The notes under the pieces were generated by a model, which made no database searches, had not been told where the DNA came from, and worked only from the letters and a program-made list of their open reading frames with translations. Positions 1 to 13,600 of a DNA stretch of 64,000 nt are shown here, piece by piece (positions within the stretch are counted from its first letter, which is position 1; every line of letters begins with the position of its first letter). This DNA comes from Apostichopus japonicus. Its lineage: Eukaryota > Echinodermata > Holothuroidea > Aspidochirotida > Stichopodidae. A program made the translations under genes and the position numbers. The stretch covers positions 18,362,265 through 18,426,264 of the forward strand of contig NC_092573.1 in NCBI RefSeq assembly GCF_037975245.1, in the 5' to 3' direction.

Positions 1-1427
1 GGTAGGCCTAAATACGAGACGCGTGGAATTCTTTCAATGCACACACACACATACCCACGCACATATGCTTTCACATTGTATGATACTTAAAAATCAAGTG
101 TATGTGAGACGTATGTAATACCTCACAGTCACGTGCATGCATACAACAGTTTTCACACTGTATTAAACCAATGCATGTGGCACACGCGGAAAGCCCTATA
201 TTTACATACAATTGTTTTACCTAGTTTATTTTATGTACGATGCAAATGTATCACACACACAATGGTTCACATTATAACATACGTTGCAGTTAACGAACCA
301 AGCGTGAGAAAGCAGTGTGGGAAACTTCATATTTCAAAGCTCTATTTAAAAGCATTATCTCACACTGCTTGAGTCTTTATATATTTATGAAGCAAATGTA
401 TTTGGGACGTGGAGATTCCTTTAAATTCACGTGCAACGCAACCTTATTTGAGACGTGTGTAAAGCTTCATATTGACACAAGTATTTTAAGACTTCCTAAT
501 GGTTTGAAACGACTGTTGGAAACCACACACCAGTATATCTGAGACCATCTGTACACTTTAATGATTGATTCATACAGGGAGCTGGACATCCTCTGCAATA
601 CTTGTCTATAGTGTTCATCCATTTTAAAGCAATATTTCATTCAGTAGTGCTTTAGCATTACGGTATAGGTGATGTCAGTTTGCAATAACGTCTGGTAATA
701 ATGTCTAATGAAGGTATAAAAAAGGAGCCAGCATTCATCAATATATGACATTATCTCTCGAATCTGTTCCACTTCTCAAAGAATAGAACATATTTTAAAA
801 GGCTAAAAAGCTAACTCCATCACATGCAAGTATATGTCAGACCATTTGTAAACATTAATGATTGATGCATGCAGGGAGCAAAAAATACGAATGATTATAA
901 TGATACATGTGTGTCTTTAATCTATCGCAGGTCTTAATACAAGAATTAAATGAGATGCACACAATCAATATAACATAATGCCGCTTCACGACAATAGAAT
1001 ATATTTATAAAATGCTCAGAGCTCAACATTTATTCCCCATAAATCACTAAGCCTGGCACCCCCTCCAGATGAGAGTTCAACATTCTATATAATCGATTTC
1101 ATCCTCTCTCAACAAACTCTGGCGCCAGGTGAGAGGAGTGATCCTTCTTTCAGTCTCTCTGAGATAATCCAAAAACATACAGTTTTCCGTTTGACTCTCA
1201 GCTGTTGTTACAAAAAAAAAGACGTATTTTATTTTTGCCTTCTTGTATCTGATGGTGTTTTGCTTTGTAATCCAGATGCGACCGCAACTACTTCGTAAAC
1301 GACTAATATTGCGTATAAATGACAGATGTTTTACACACATATGCATGTATATAACCGTTTGTCTTGTTACGTAGAACCTCAAGGTCAAGGACGTTGATGT
1401 ACCGGTCTTACTACATACAAACACATA
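1..1427. other. Non-coding stretch, no gene seen
   Basis: AT-rich sequence with a short (CA)n run near 41-52. Open frames here are short, have no recognisable domain and have ordinary background composition. I see no splice-site pair or conserved peptide. Confidence 0.6.
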
Positions 1428-1512
1428 CATATGTATATATATATATATATATAAATATATATATATATTTAATATATATATATATTTATATAATATATAT
1501 ATATACATATTT
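1428..1512. repeat. (AT)n microsatellite, interrupted
   Basis: Alternating AT with a few AAT/TTA interruptions. It produces spurious Tyr-Ile peptides on both strands and no real coding sequence. Confidence 0.9.
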
Positions 1513-4259
1513 ATTATATTACATATAGTAATACTGTGAGCACAATATTAGATATAGAAATAAAGTGTAAAATACTATACTTTATGTATATATAGTAAGA
1601 AGTAAGAAATTGAAATGCATAGCAAATGTGGATACATCTGATTAGTGTTGGGTCTGACTGCTGTTTCCATGAGTTTCAAAGTTTCTGTTAAGGCCACTCT
1701 GTCATAAACATTTTAATAAAATAACAGCGCTCGATATGGCTGATCCATTTTCAAGCATGTCCCTTAAGGGCATCACGATATTGTCTTGTGATAGAAAGGT
1801 TGTCAGTGTTCATAAAAGGTCGGTAATACGTTATTTGCACTGTGTAAATTTGAGGATGTCTAATTTCCAAGTCCTTGATATATGACCAGGAAATATAAAA
1901 CTTAAAGATGACGGCAAGATTCTTGACATTATTTGAAACTCAAATTTATGGCGTAAAAGGCATCAAAAGGTAAAATCTTACTATTAAGGTTATAACATCT
2001 CGATCGAATAGCATTTTTTTTTGCACCCTTGACCCCCTTCTTAATTTGTCACAGATACTTTTTAAATGTCCAAACATGTTCAATCAATCTAAGTATATCC
2101 CTCAATACATTAATAATTTAATAACCAACGTGGTAATATGAAATCTGACATATTAAGGATACGTTTGCACGCTGAAAGACAACTATACTTACATTAAGAT
2201 ATTTTCGGGTTTTCTTTTTTGGTTTTGGTTTAATTTCAAAACGTACACAGGTACAAGCTGAACAATAACTATACTACTTCATACACTTACAGACTTACCG
2301 TCTTGCTAAGTTTAACAGGATTTAATTATTGTATGTACCTTTACTTAAATTCACATAAAAGTTATTGATGATCGATCAATTACTAGAGTACTTTTACTAC
2401 AATTATAAAAATATCCCCCTAGCAACCCTCTCCTCCACCATTTTAGCTTATGGAATCACCCGTATAATTGGCAAAAGCCAGTGTATTGACATAACAAAAA
2501 TATGAAATCTATCTTTAAAGTTAAATTTTTAATCTTGTTAAGAATACGAACTCCTTTGAAAAAAACTCTTTAAGAAGTGCGTTTTATCATTCTAAGAGTA
2601 ATCACACAACCAATTAATCACTCTTTAGTATAGCATCCATTGGCCCTCCCTGACCCCTTCGCGCATGCGGCTGAATGACTGTGGGCGTTAACATTTCCTT
2701 ACAAGACCTTAAACTTTCATATGCATCAGAATAAATATGCAAGATTCATGTATTAACTATGTAACTCTGATTTTGAAAGAACTGTCGGCCCGCTTCAAGC
2801 TTAAGAACTGCGGAAAATACCGAAACTTCCTGTTAAAATACTTTCAACCATGTGTTCTGTAAGTTTAAATCAAGTGAGTGCTTTCATCAACTTAATGTTG
2901 AAGTTAAAGAAACATTAACATGTGATATTCTGTGATATTATGTGAGTCTCTTAAGAATATTATTTTGAAGCCGACAGCGTTGTGTGTAACGCATTGATAA
3001 AGGGCAAAATATAAAGCATATCATGAAAAGTTGAAATCAAGCCCCTACTTTATCGCTTGATCGTTTGTAGGTCGAGTTCCTTTACTTCATAAAATAATAT
3101 GATAAGCGTTTGCTGCAGCAAATGATAAATTTAAATATAAATGCATTACCTAATTAAGTGGTTCTTATTGTCAAATATTTATCAACTGAAAAAAATATCA
3201 TTCCGGGCAGATGCACACAACATGAATCTTGTTTAACTGCGCACTAGTTTCACAAAGACAGTTTTAGACCATATGATCTAACCCTAATAAAAGAGAATTT
3301 AAATTGCCTCAATATTTGAGCAGGCTGTAGCTGTGGTTTGATCATAGTTAGCAGGAACAATGTAGTCTATCTTTCATTTTGTTCATGTTTCAATGATAAC
3401 ATACAGTAGTTATACCAATATACAAGAAAAAAAGCCGATTTATGATTGAACCGAAATAAGAGAAGATGGGCAGAACGTCTATGCAAATACATAGCCGAGT
3501 GAGCTTAACACTGAATGCCTCACTGAACCAAAGCAAAACACAAAAACAAAAAGATAAGAACAGCGTTTGATTCAATAGCTGTCTTATAAGCAAGTGGAAA
3601 TATACGATATTAAAACAGAAATAATACAGAACATTTATGATTTCAACACACATTATAGCAAGAAATCGATAAAAGATTTACGGCTGTATAATAAGCCTCT
3701 AGCTGAATACGTCTGAAACGAACTGTAATAACAAAGTGGCTCAGTTTACATCAATAACGAAAATTACCCATCTTCATTAGATAAGCGGCTATATCTTGGA
3801 GAACGTGTATAGACATGAGGATTCAGTTCTGAGCAATGAAACAAGTTTAAACTTAATTCAGAGGAGAAAATCCTCGGTATATAAAAAGCCATTAACTCGA
3901 CTGCAGGCTGATAGGTTTATAAGTCTACCTTGGCAACTATAGCTCTGGATTACATAAATATATTTGAAGAATAATATATCAACCTTGGTATTATTATCAT
4001 TGCTTAACTCAAGAAGTTATTTTGGGGGTAAAATCATAACGGAGAGAAGAACGTGAAGATAAAGACATTATTGGTGGAACTCAATAAAAGGGAAAATGTT
4101 ACATAGGTTAAAATTGAGGATAAAATATGAATATTTAATATCAAACAGATTAAGGCTTCATTAAAAAAGGAATATTAATATGAATATCAAAAGATTTAGG
4201 TTCTATTAAAAGAAACGAATTACTCCGTACCTTATGAACAGTTGACTAATACTTCTGCA
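1513..4259. other. Non-coding stretch, no gene seen
   Basis: AT-rich unique-looking sequence. The only notable short motif is GCGCATGCGG at 2661-2670, one base from the palindromic NRF-1 consensus GCGCATGCGC. A single site in 2.7 kb is weak evidence of a promoter. Confidence 0.5.
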
Positions 4260-4262
4260 TAA

Positions 4263-4313
<51 letters not shown>

Positions 4314-4387
4314 TTATTTATTATATACATTTACACACACATATATATATACATATATATATATATAGGTATATATATACATATATT

Positions 4388-4452
<65 letters not shown>

Positions 4453-4484
4453 TTAAACGTGTGTGTGTGTATGTATGTATGTAA
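4260..4484. repeat. (AT)n microsatellite followed by short (GT)n and (GTAT)n
   Basis: About 190 bp of AT alternation with a few ACAC and TTTA interruptions, ending in short GT and GTAT runs. Confidence 0.9.
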
Positions 4485-7400
4485 ACACTCTGAAGTACCA
4501 CTTCATTTCTCTGGTACGCTTTCTGTGTCTTTAATTCTTAATATGCATGCTTTTCTCATTTGAAGCATCTTCGTCGTATCTTTCGGTTTGACGTAGTCTT
4601 CAAGTCTACGGGGATATAATATCGACGACTGTCAATTAGTGCTTGTATCGCTTGTCGTCTATATGTATCCCTGTGCCGTAACGCGTAGTTTGTAACAAAA
4701 GATATCAATTCTAGTTCACTGACCGTAAGGATACACGCGTTAACTTTAGTGCGCCTGCGATAATTTGTCAACGGTCTTGTCAGTAACATAGACACCTGCT
4801 TTAATTGGGCAGAGAAGTTACAAACATTGTGATCATATGTAGGGCGCTTCACAATATCGATTACAAATGACTACTATGCAAATACTGTACTCGTTAATTA
4901 ATCTCGATACACTCGTGAATTCAAAGAAAAAAACTTGATCAAAAAGGGAATTTATCACATTTGTTTGAATTCGTTGGATGTGTAATACTTTGTGGTAAAC
5001 CGATATCAGATATGAGAGGACAAAATATCGCTACAAAATGACTCAAACTAGATAGAAAGCGTGCCCAATGTAACACATCAGTGAGAGAGTTCTATGTACC
5101 TATCACATCCCCTCCGAACCTTCCTTTCCCCTGAGCCTCCTCCAACCCAAAGATATATTCTGCTTTACCAAAATTGTCAAGTGACTATTTAGAGAACTGA
5201 AGAAAGTGCATGCATGCCTTTGTCTGACACTAAGCATACTGTGAGCATATAAAAGCTTACCTTTATGTGGTAAGGCTTCTATCGGTTACATCTCTATATT
5301 CCGACATCTCTATGTTCTGACGTCTCTATGTTCCGACGTCTCTATTTTCCGACGTCTCTATGATCCGACAAAAGAACAAATTCGGAGCATTTTTTTTTAA
5401 TCCAAAAATTTGTTTACACTTTCGTTAATTAAACTTAAATAATGATATCATTCAACATTAAATGACATCTTTCATTCCATTAATGATATCCTAAATTGCT
5501 TAAGGAAAATTATCTTAATTGTTGTGAGAAAATGTTTGTTATCATAATTACATATTTTGATATCACTATTCGATTATTTGATATAACGGAATTTCAAATT
5601 TCTGACATCTTAAATAGATGAGCTATTTAATATTCATATCTTAAAGAGCTTAACTATATTCAATATTTCAAGATATCATAAAGTTATATACAGATATAAA
5701 TGACTATATTTGACGTACGTTGTGGTCATCAACTCAGTTAATCTAAACTTTCGTGAATTATTTCTTAAATTTTATATAAATAGAAATCACAAATCGGGTA
5801 AAATATATCTTGCAGATATTCAATGATTCTCTCTATCACATCGCTAATATGAAAGCCATTCACCCAAGTCGACGTGAGACTTAAGACGATATTAATATGA
5901 GCCACGGGGGGGCATAAACAAGAAACGTCTACACTGTTTAATCATATGATAGTTCTATAGGTCGCTGCAGACGCGATATTCCTTTTCATATTATAAACAT
6001 AATGTGATATGATATGTAACGAATGTCATCTCCAAGGGCACTCATTCAACATTGATATAGGAGCATTATATTGGTGGTTAATTAAAATCATACTTGTACT
6101 CGTAAACTTCAGCTCCGTGTAACAAGACTTGGAGGGACAAGTTGCATTGCTAGTTCTAATGGGTGAAGTAAAACCTACGCCAAATGATTACTTGCTTCGT
6201 TTGTCTACACGTTCTGAATTGTCCATCAGAAAAGAAAGGTTAATAATAATAATAATAATATGATAGTCTCGTGGGATCACTTTTATTTAGTGCAATTGTA
6301 CGCATATTTGCACATTCTTTAATATAGGATAGAGAAGGATAATCGTGACGTTGCACTGAGCGAAATCAAACGAAATCTCTCAATTAACGGAAACCCTTCT
6401 CAAACATGGTTCAAAGCAGTTTGCAATGGTAATCCCTGTTTAATCATTTATGTGGAAAAAGTTTCAAAAAGCCAAATTTTGACATCAATAAAACTTTAAT
6501 CAAGTACAATTTCAAACCTAATATATAAATATCTGTCGCTCACGTCATGTCATTGTCTACATGATAATATAGTAGAGAGTGAAGCCGTCATATTTAATCT
6601 CCGTGATAAAGTGCATTTTCCTCCTTTGAAATGGCATCAATATAAAACAAGTGATGTTTCAATAATTGATTCACCCTATATATCGATAGTATAAAGATCA
6701 CAAAGTGCCGACATATATTGGCGCTTCTTCAAAGGTATTTTTTTACAAACTACAAAGTAAAATGAACATTGGATAAGTTGGGTTCGGAATATTTGATGCC
6801 TGGTATGTTTGTCGTTTGAAACTTTTTTTTTTTAAATTTATTAACAGGAAAGTCAAACTTGTTGAGATAATAATTTTGAAGCTAGTTGTAACCTCTTTCA
6901 AAGTTGCACATTCCATTCTACGAGTGTAAATCTTTAGTAATTTACGTAAAAGATACTTATTTATAACCATGGCTGATATATAACATGACGTAATATTGAA
7001 ATCCGCATTGGTTGACTTTTTCCACTTGACGTCTTTCAAGATGTTTGGAATAATTTATAAATCTTTCCAAATAATGTTTTGCTTATAAATGTTTCAATTA
7101 AGAATTATCACATTTCAAGTGCATTTGTGTATCTATAACGCACATCTTAAAAGTCACTTAGGCACTTGGAACATTTGAAAAATGTCATTTGTTCCTTCAA
7201 ACCTGTTCATTTACAACCGTATCATTATGTCTATTATTATCGGCTATAAATAAAGAGAAAAATGGCTAAGAATAATATAAGAAACATTTGAATGATGTGA
7301 CAACATAACTTTCTGTCCAAATATTTCGTCAGATGATGACGTCACATGCCAAATGCCTTAGTTGTTATGGACGAAATGTTAACACGATGCTTAGATTGTT

Positions 7401-7881
7401 AACTGCTACAATAAAATGTATTTAGGCCTGTATATTAATTTGTGATATGCATACCTTTAAGAATTTACAGTCTGTTATTTTTATGCGTCATGGTAAAGTT
7501 TGCATTTTTGCATGTACACATCATGTGCATATAATATTTTTATTAATTTGATTTCAAATGCTATCTTACAACTGTCAGCTTCATAGGACCATCATGTACC
7601 ACTCCCCCCCCCCCCCTTCCACACACACGTTATGCGTACAAAAGTATATACGTCACACTACCAGTCTCATTCTGTGTGATGTCTTACAGGAGACAGGGAA
7701 GCCAAGGCAAATTTATTCTAGCCACCGTTGATCGCTCCCCCATCCCATCCCATCCCATCCATTGCAGACACCATAAAATCCTTCCAACTATCTTCTTTAA
7801 TGTTATTTACAAACAATGGCATTTTTTGACAATGGCAGATTAGATGAAGGAACCGTCAGGGTACTATAGATGTATGACCAC
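4485..7881. other. Non-coding stretch with minor simple repeats
   Basis: Holds the 16-bp tandem repeat listed separately, an (AAT)n run near 6241-6260 and a run of about 14 C near 7605. A 98-codon minus-strand open frame at 4556-4852 has no motif I recognise and is not called as a gene. Confidence 0.5.
5290..5369. repeat. 16-bp tandem repeat, about five units
   Basis: Units read TCTCTATGTTCCGACG with one or two changes per unit, repeated about five times without spacers. The period is not a multiple of three and the stretch has no coding context. Confidence 0.85.
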
Positions 7882-8705
7882 CTTCTGACCCCTCAGTCTA
7901 CCACTGGGCTGCACCGAGTCCTGAAACCCTCTTCTGACCCCTCAGACTACCACTGGGCTGCATCGAGTCCCGATACCCTCTTCTGACCCATCAGTCTACC
8001 ACTGGGCTGCATCGAGTCCCGATACCCTCTTCTGACCCCTCAGTCTACCACTGGGCTGCATCGATCCTGAGACCCTCTTCTGATCCCTCAGTCTACCGCT
8101 GGGCTGCACCGAGTCCTGAAACCCTCTTCTGACCCCTCAGTCTACAATTGGGCTGCACCGAGTCCTGAGACCCTCTTCTGACCCCTCAGTCTACCACTGG
8201 GCTGCATCGAGTCCTGAGACCCTCTTCTGACCCCTCAGTCTACCGCTGGGCTGCATGGAGTCCTGAGACCCTCTTCTGACCCATCAGTCTACCACTGGGC
8301 TGCACCGAGTCCTGAGACCCTCTTCTGACCCCTCAGTCTACCACTGGGCTGCATCGAGTCCTGAGGCCCTCTTCTGACCCCTCAGTCTACCGCTGGGCTG
8401 CATCGATCCTGAGACCCTCTTCTGATCCCTCAGTCTACCGCTGGGCTGCATGGAGTCCTGAGACCCTCTTCTGACCCATCAGTCTACCACTGGGCTGCAC
8501 CGAGTCCTGAGACCCTCTTCTGACCCCTCAGTCTACCACTGGGCTGCATCGATCCTGAGACCCTCTTCTGACCCTCAGTCTACCACTGGGCTGCATCGAG
8601 TCCTGAGACCCTCTTCTGACCCCTCAGTCTACCGCTGGGCTGCATCGAGTCCTGCGACCCTCTTCTGACCCCTCAGTCTACCACTGGGCTGCATCGAGTC
8701 CTGAG
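7882..8705. repeat. 49-bp minisatellite, about 17 units
   Basis: Tandem unit of about 49 bp with the core CTACCACTGGGCTGCATCGA. Variants alternate ACCGAG/ATCGAG, TGAGACC/TGAAACC/CGATACC and CCACTGG/CCGCTGG, and a few units lack an AG and are 47 bp. It is much more GC-rich than its surroundings. The period is not divisible by three, so the open frame over part of it is not coding. Confidence 0.95.
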
Positions 8706-9084
8706 TCTCTGTAATAGTTTTCATCATAATAACATGCATAGATAATTCTTCGACCGAGCATAACGGTTTCAACCTTCTTCGAAAAGGTTTAGCATTTCTA
8801 ATGTAAGATATCAATATATTAAGTACCCAGAGATGATAAATTAAGTTCACATTTCCAGGAATATTTATTAAAAATCGTACTTATATGACAATTGTTCTAA
8901 TCATCAAGAGAATGTAGAGAACTCGATTTGACAGATTGTAATATAAAAACGTGAAATCCATATTATCCCATACATTGAGATAACTTAACATGTGTTTGTA
9001 CGACGCATATTGTATACGATAATACGATATATATAGCCTGTTGTAAACTTCAATAAGATTTCTCTAAATGTTATGATCCATCAA
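8706..9084. other. Spacer between two minisatellites
   Basis: About 380 bp of AT-rich sequence between the 49-bp and 34-bp arrays. Nothing recognised. Confidence 0.5.
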
Positions 9085-10699
9085 CCACACTTTGATGTTC
9101 ACTTTGATGTTCACGAAACCACACTTTGATGTTGCACAATCGTTACAATAGACAACACATCGATGTTACACAATTGTTACATTAGACAATAATTTGATGT
9201 TACACATTATTGTTACAATAGACAACAGTTTTATGTTAAACAATTGTTACAATAGACACCACTTTGATGTTACAAAATTGTTACAATAGACAACACATCG
9301 ATGTTACACAATTGTTACATTAGACACCACTTTGATGTTACACATTATTGTTACAATAGACAACAGTTTTATGTTAAACAATTGTTACAATAGACACCAC
9401 TTTGATGTTACAAAATTGTTACAATAGACAACACTTCGATGTTACACAATTGTTACATTAGACAATACTTTGATGTTACACATTAATGTTACAATAGACA
9501 ACAGTTTTATGTTAAACAATTGTTACAATAGACACCACTTTGATGTTACAAAATTGTTACAATAGACAACACTTCGATGTTACACAATTGTTACAATAGA
9601 CAACACTTTGATGTTACACAATTGTTACAATAGACACTTTGATATTACACAATTGTTACATTAGACAACACTTCGATATTACACATCATTGTTACGATAG
9701 ACAACAGTTTGATGTTACACAATTGTTACAATAAGCAACACTTCGATGTTACACAATTGTTACATTAGACAATACTTTGATGTTACACATTATTGTTACA
9801 ATAGACAACACTCTGATGTTACACATCATTGTTACGATAGACAACAGTTTGATGTTACACAATTGTTACAATAGACAACACTTCGATGTTACACAATTGT
9901 TACATTAGACAATACTTTGATGTTACACATTATTGTTACAATAGACAACAGTTTTATGTTAAACAATTGTTACAATAGACACCACTTTGATGTTACAAAA
10001 TTGTTACAATAGACAACACTTCGATGTTACACAATTGTTACATTAGACAACACTTTGATATTACACATCATTGTTACGATAGACAACACTCTGATGTTAC
10101 ACATTATTGTTTCAATAGATAACAGTTTGATGTTACACAATTGTTACAATAAACAACACTTTGATGTTACACAATTGTTACATTAGACAATACTTTGATG
10201 TTACACATTATTGTTACAATAGACAACAGTTTTATGTTAAACAATTGTTACAATAGACACCACTTTGATGTTACACAATTGTTACAATAGACAACACTTT
10301 GATGTTACACACTTGTTACAATAGACAACACTTTGATGTTACACAATTGTTACAATAGACACTTCGATATTACACAATTGTTACATTAGACAACACTTTG
10401 ATATTACACATCATTGTTACGATAGACAACAGTTTGATATTACACAATTGTTACATTAGACAACACTTTGATATTACACATCATTGTTACGATAGACAAC
10501 ACTCTGATGTTACACATTATTGTTTCAATAGATAACAGTTTGATGTTACACAATTGTTACAATAAACAACACTTTGATATTACACAATTGTTACAATAGA
10601 CAACACTTCGATGGTTACACATTATTGTTACAATAGACAACAGTTTGATGTTACACAATTGTTACAATAAACAACACTTTGATGTTACAAAATTGTTAC
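9085..10699. repeat. 34/35-bp minisatellite with about 138-bp higher-order structure
   Basis: About 47 tandem units of 34-36 bp. Each carries TTTGATGTTACAC, then ATTGTTACAAT, then AGACA. Variant units recur in a fixed order: the variant with GTTTTATGTTAAAC starts at 9225, 9363 and 9501 (138-bp steps) and again at 9948 and 10226 (278 bp apart, two steps). The array therefore has a four-unit higher-order repeat. The core ATTGT-T-ACAAT is a perfect inverted repeat. No unique spacers are present. Confidence 0.95.
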
Positions 10700-13600
10700 C
10701 TGAGACAGTAATCTGTCAGCAGTATATTATGTTACAGTTCCAAATAAAGATAGTTTCTAGAAACCAGTAGAATTCATATCTACTTTACGGCTATTGGTTT
10801 AGTGTAAGCATGCATAAACAGAAAGAGCAATAACATATATGGTGAAGTCTTTGCATGAAGACAAGAACAATGCTAAACATTGACTCAAAACAGATGTCTG
10901 CTATTCATTACTTAAAAAGCTACATATCAACGGAATGTAAACTTTCCCAAGAAGTTTTATTATGAGTCAGCCATGCGATAGACATTTGCCAAAGGAAATT
11001 TGAACCATTTCAACTTGACATCTAATTTCGTATATAATGTATTCAAATTCTCTTAAAAGTTGAACTATATAACTGCACATGGAGAAACAAGATGACAAGG
11101 CTAGAAAGTATAAAATCACTTATATCTCAATGGAGCAAAATTACTAAGAATATAAGAAAAACAAGGCGTAAGTGTTCTACTTCCAAAGTATAGAGTGTTT
11201 TTGCCAGTCGTTATTCTCTCCTCTTTTTTAAGTTTATGCTTTTCATAGAACAAACACTCAGCTTTATATACCCGGTTCTACCTTCCGGCGGATCCGCTCA
11301 CAAAGGCCCGAGCGACTCTTACTTTCGAGAGTTCTGCGTGTCTGCAACCAGAGAGCGCCTCCCTCATAGAAAATACAAAGATATTGAAATTCAATGTCAC
11401 ACGCAATTGAAAATTGCTCGAGAATTTCTTAAGAAAAAAGAAAATTAGGACAGTCAGTCAGTCAGCGAACGTCCAAGAAAACAGAAATCGATTTGTTAGT
11501 GAATCCTGTTAGAACCATTTCAAGTACTTTGTTAGTTGTGAGAAAGATTTAAAGCACTAATCGATTAGCAACCTATATTATCGCAAAGTGGCAGAATCTT
11601 CAAATTGATCCAACAAATACTATATATTATTCAGATATCCCCTTCCAGTATAAATCATAAATTCACTCGGTCCAATTTATCGGTGTACATTTATGACATA
11701 TTGAAGACTATTCAAGCATCTCTGAATAACGTTAACAATTGTTAACTCCACGTATACCTTTTATATTTGGCTTTTTAGATCAGCTTTTCTTGTTTGAAAT
11801 GTTTGAAATTTAATGAGATATCAGCGGAATAGGATCGATGGAAACGAATTGATGTTTTTTTTTTTTAACATTTGAAAAAGAAGACAGCGTGACTTCTTGA
11901 TGTCATTGACATCATAAACAAATATAGAGGTCAAAAAAGCATTTTGGGTTTTTGCTATAAAAAAAAACACAATTTGATAGATGAGATGATAGATAAATAG
12001 TGATAGATGACTCCATGGGTTAATTAATGTTCCGTTAAAAGCAATTAGAGGTAATTTAATATCTCATTAAGTAATGGAGATATTTAATGAATGTATATCT
12101 TGCTTAATTGCGCTTACCCGATTAACGATCTAGAATACCTGAAAAAGTGTATTGCAGTTTCAGTATCATTTTCACTAGACGTTTATCAATTAAGATAGAT
12201 TGAAACAATGAGCCTCGAAGTGATTGACGTATAAAGTTAAGTAGACGTCTATAATGAGTAAACTCAAAGCAACTTTACTAATTAATGACTTACTTAGGAA
12301 TCATTTTCACTTTGTTCTATCAGAACCTAACAATGACGAAATTATTTGAGTACATGTCGTATTTTTTATTTTATTTTTGTCTTTGATTAACAATTTCCCT
12401 CACTTTACCCAAATCTATCAAATAATACAATAAAAACATTGTAGCAATTGATCAAGCTACTAAGAGGTCTCGTGAAATCGTTTTTTTACGAACTTTATAT
12501 TAATTCGCGAGTAGTTAATGATTATGATCGATTCTGAAAGAAAATACACCTTCGTAGCATTCGTAGCATTCGTAGCCTTCATAGCTACACTAATAACATG
12601 AGGCATATCGCACACTTACTATATCGTTTGTTCATCCTTTGAATTGCATCTGCGCTGATCAAATACAGATAATATACAGGTGAGTCGAACGGTTACATAA
12701 CTGTTACATTTTCGATTGACTCTCTTTTTGTGCGCGCGTGTATGTACCCAAAACGGTACGCATATCATAAATTGATGACAAGTTCGATCCAGGCTCCCTG
12801 TTTACCGTTGAATTACTTCCTTAACATGCGCAATGACAGTATATAACATCGCATATGGAATGTTCCGCGGAGTCTGAATGCCCTGCGAATGTTATTCATC
12901 AACTTATCTAAATGAATGTGGATTATTTTGGTAGCCTAAACAAGACGAAGTAGTTAAGCCAGTCAAGATCAGTAGAATGCGGTATGAATGTGTATTCTGC
13001 GTGACGTGTCATGCATAATTCTGTCTACCAGGAAACACTCCAAAATATGAGAGAAACATGTCGCTCAGTGGTCACAGTTATCGTTCGAACGGTATTTTTG
13101 TACCACCCTGTAAACTTTTCAAATGATCCTTAGACATAAAATATTCGTTTCTTTATCTGAAGGATACAACAAACCAATTGCCAATTACCAACTAATGTTA
13201 CATAGGGGGTTAATATTACCCATTACCCTCCATCCTTCCTCAATCAACATCTTAGCCTTTATAGGATGGTGTGGAAGGATATAATCAAACCCGAAGACTC
13301 ACATCAGAGTTACTTGTCTAAAAACCTCGGATTGAAACCGTCGTGAAGATTAATAGTTTGTTATGTAACTTTGACTTGTCTGAAGTACATTCAAAATATC
13401 AACGACCCTTCTTAATTAAGTGTCATATATACACTATGATCGATATCATATTAACTAGCTTTGGTATTCAATTTAACAATCCTGCTGGGATACTAGATGC
13501 TAATTTTAATACTCTTGAATAAGAAATTAGAAATTAATTATCAGTGGTGGGTCGGCAGTTTGTCTTAAGAGAAAGTAATTGATATTACGGCCTACTTGAC

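Noticed and set aside
4556-4852. 98-codon minus-strand frame, slightly GC-richer
   Set aside because: No recognisable motif, no splice sites in keeping with an exon, and no related sequence in the window.
8629-8850. 73-codon minus-strand frame
   Set aside because: It starts in AT-rich flank and runs into a 49-bp minisatellite whose period is not a multiple of three.
9085-10699. CRISPR-like regular array
   Set aside because: Units are contiguous 34-36-bp repeats with no unique spacers, in a eukaryotic genome. It is a minisatellite.
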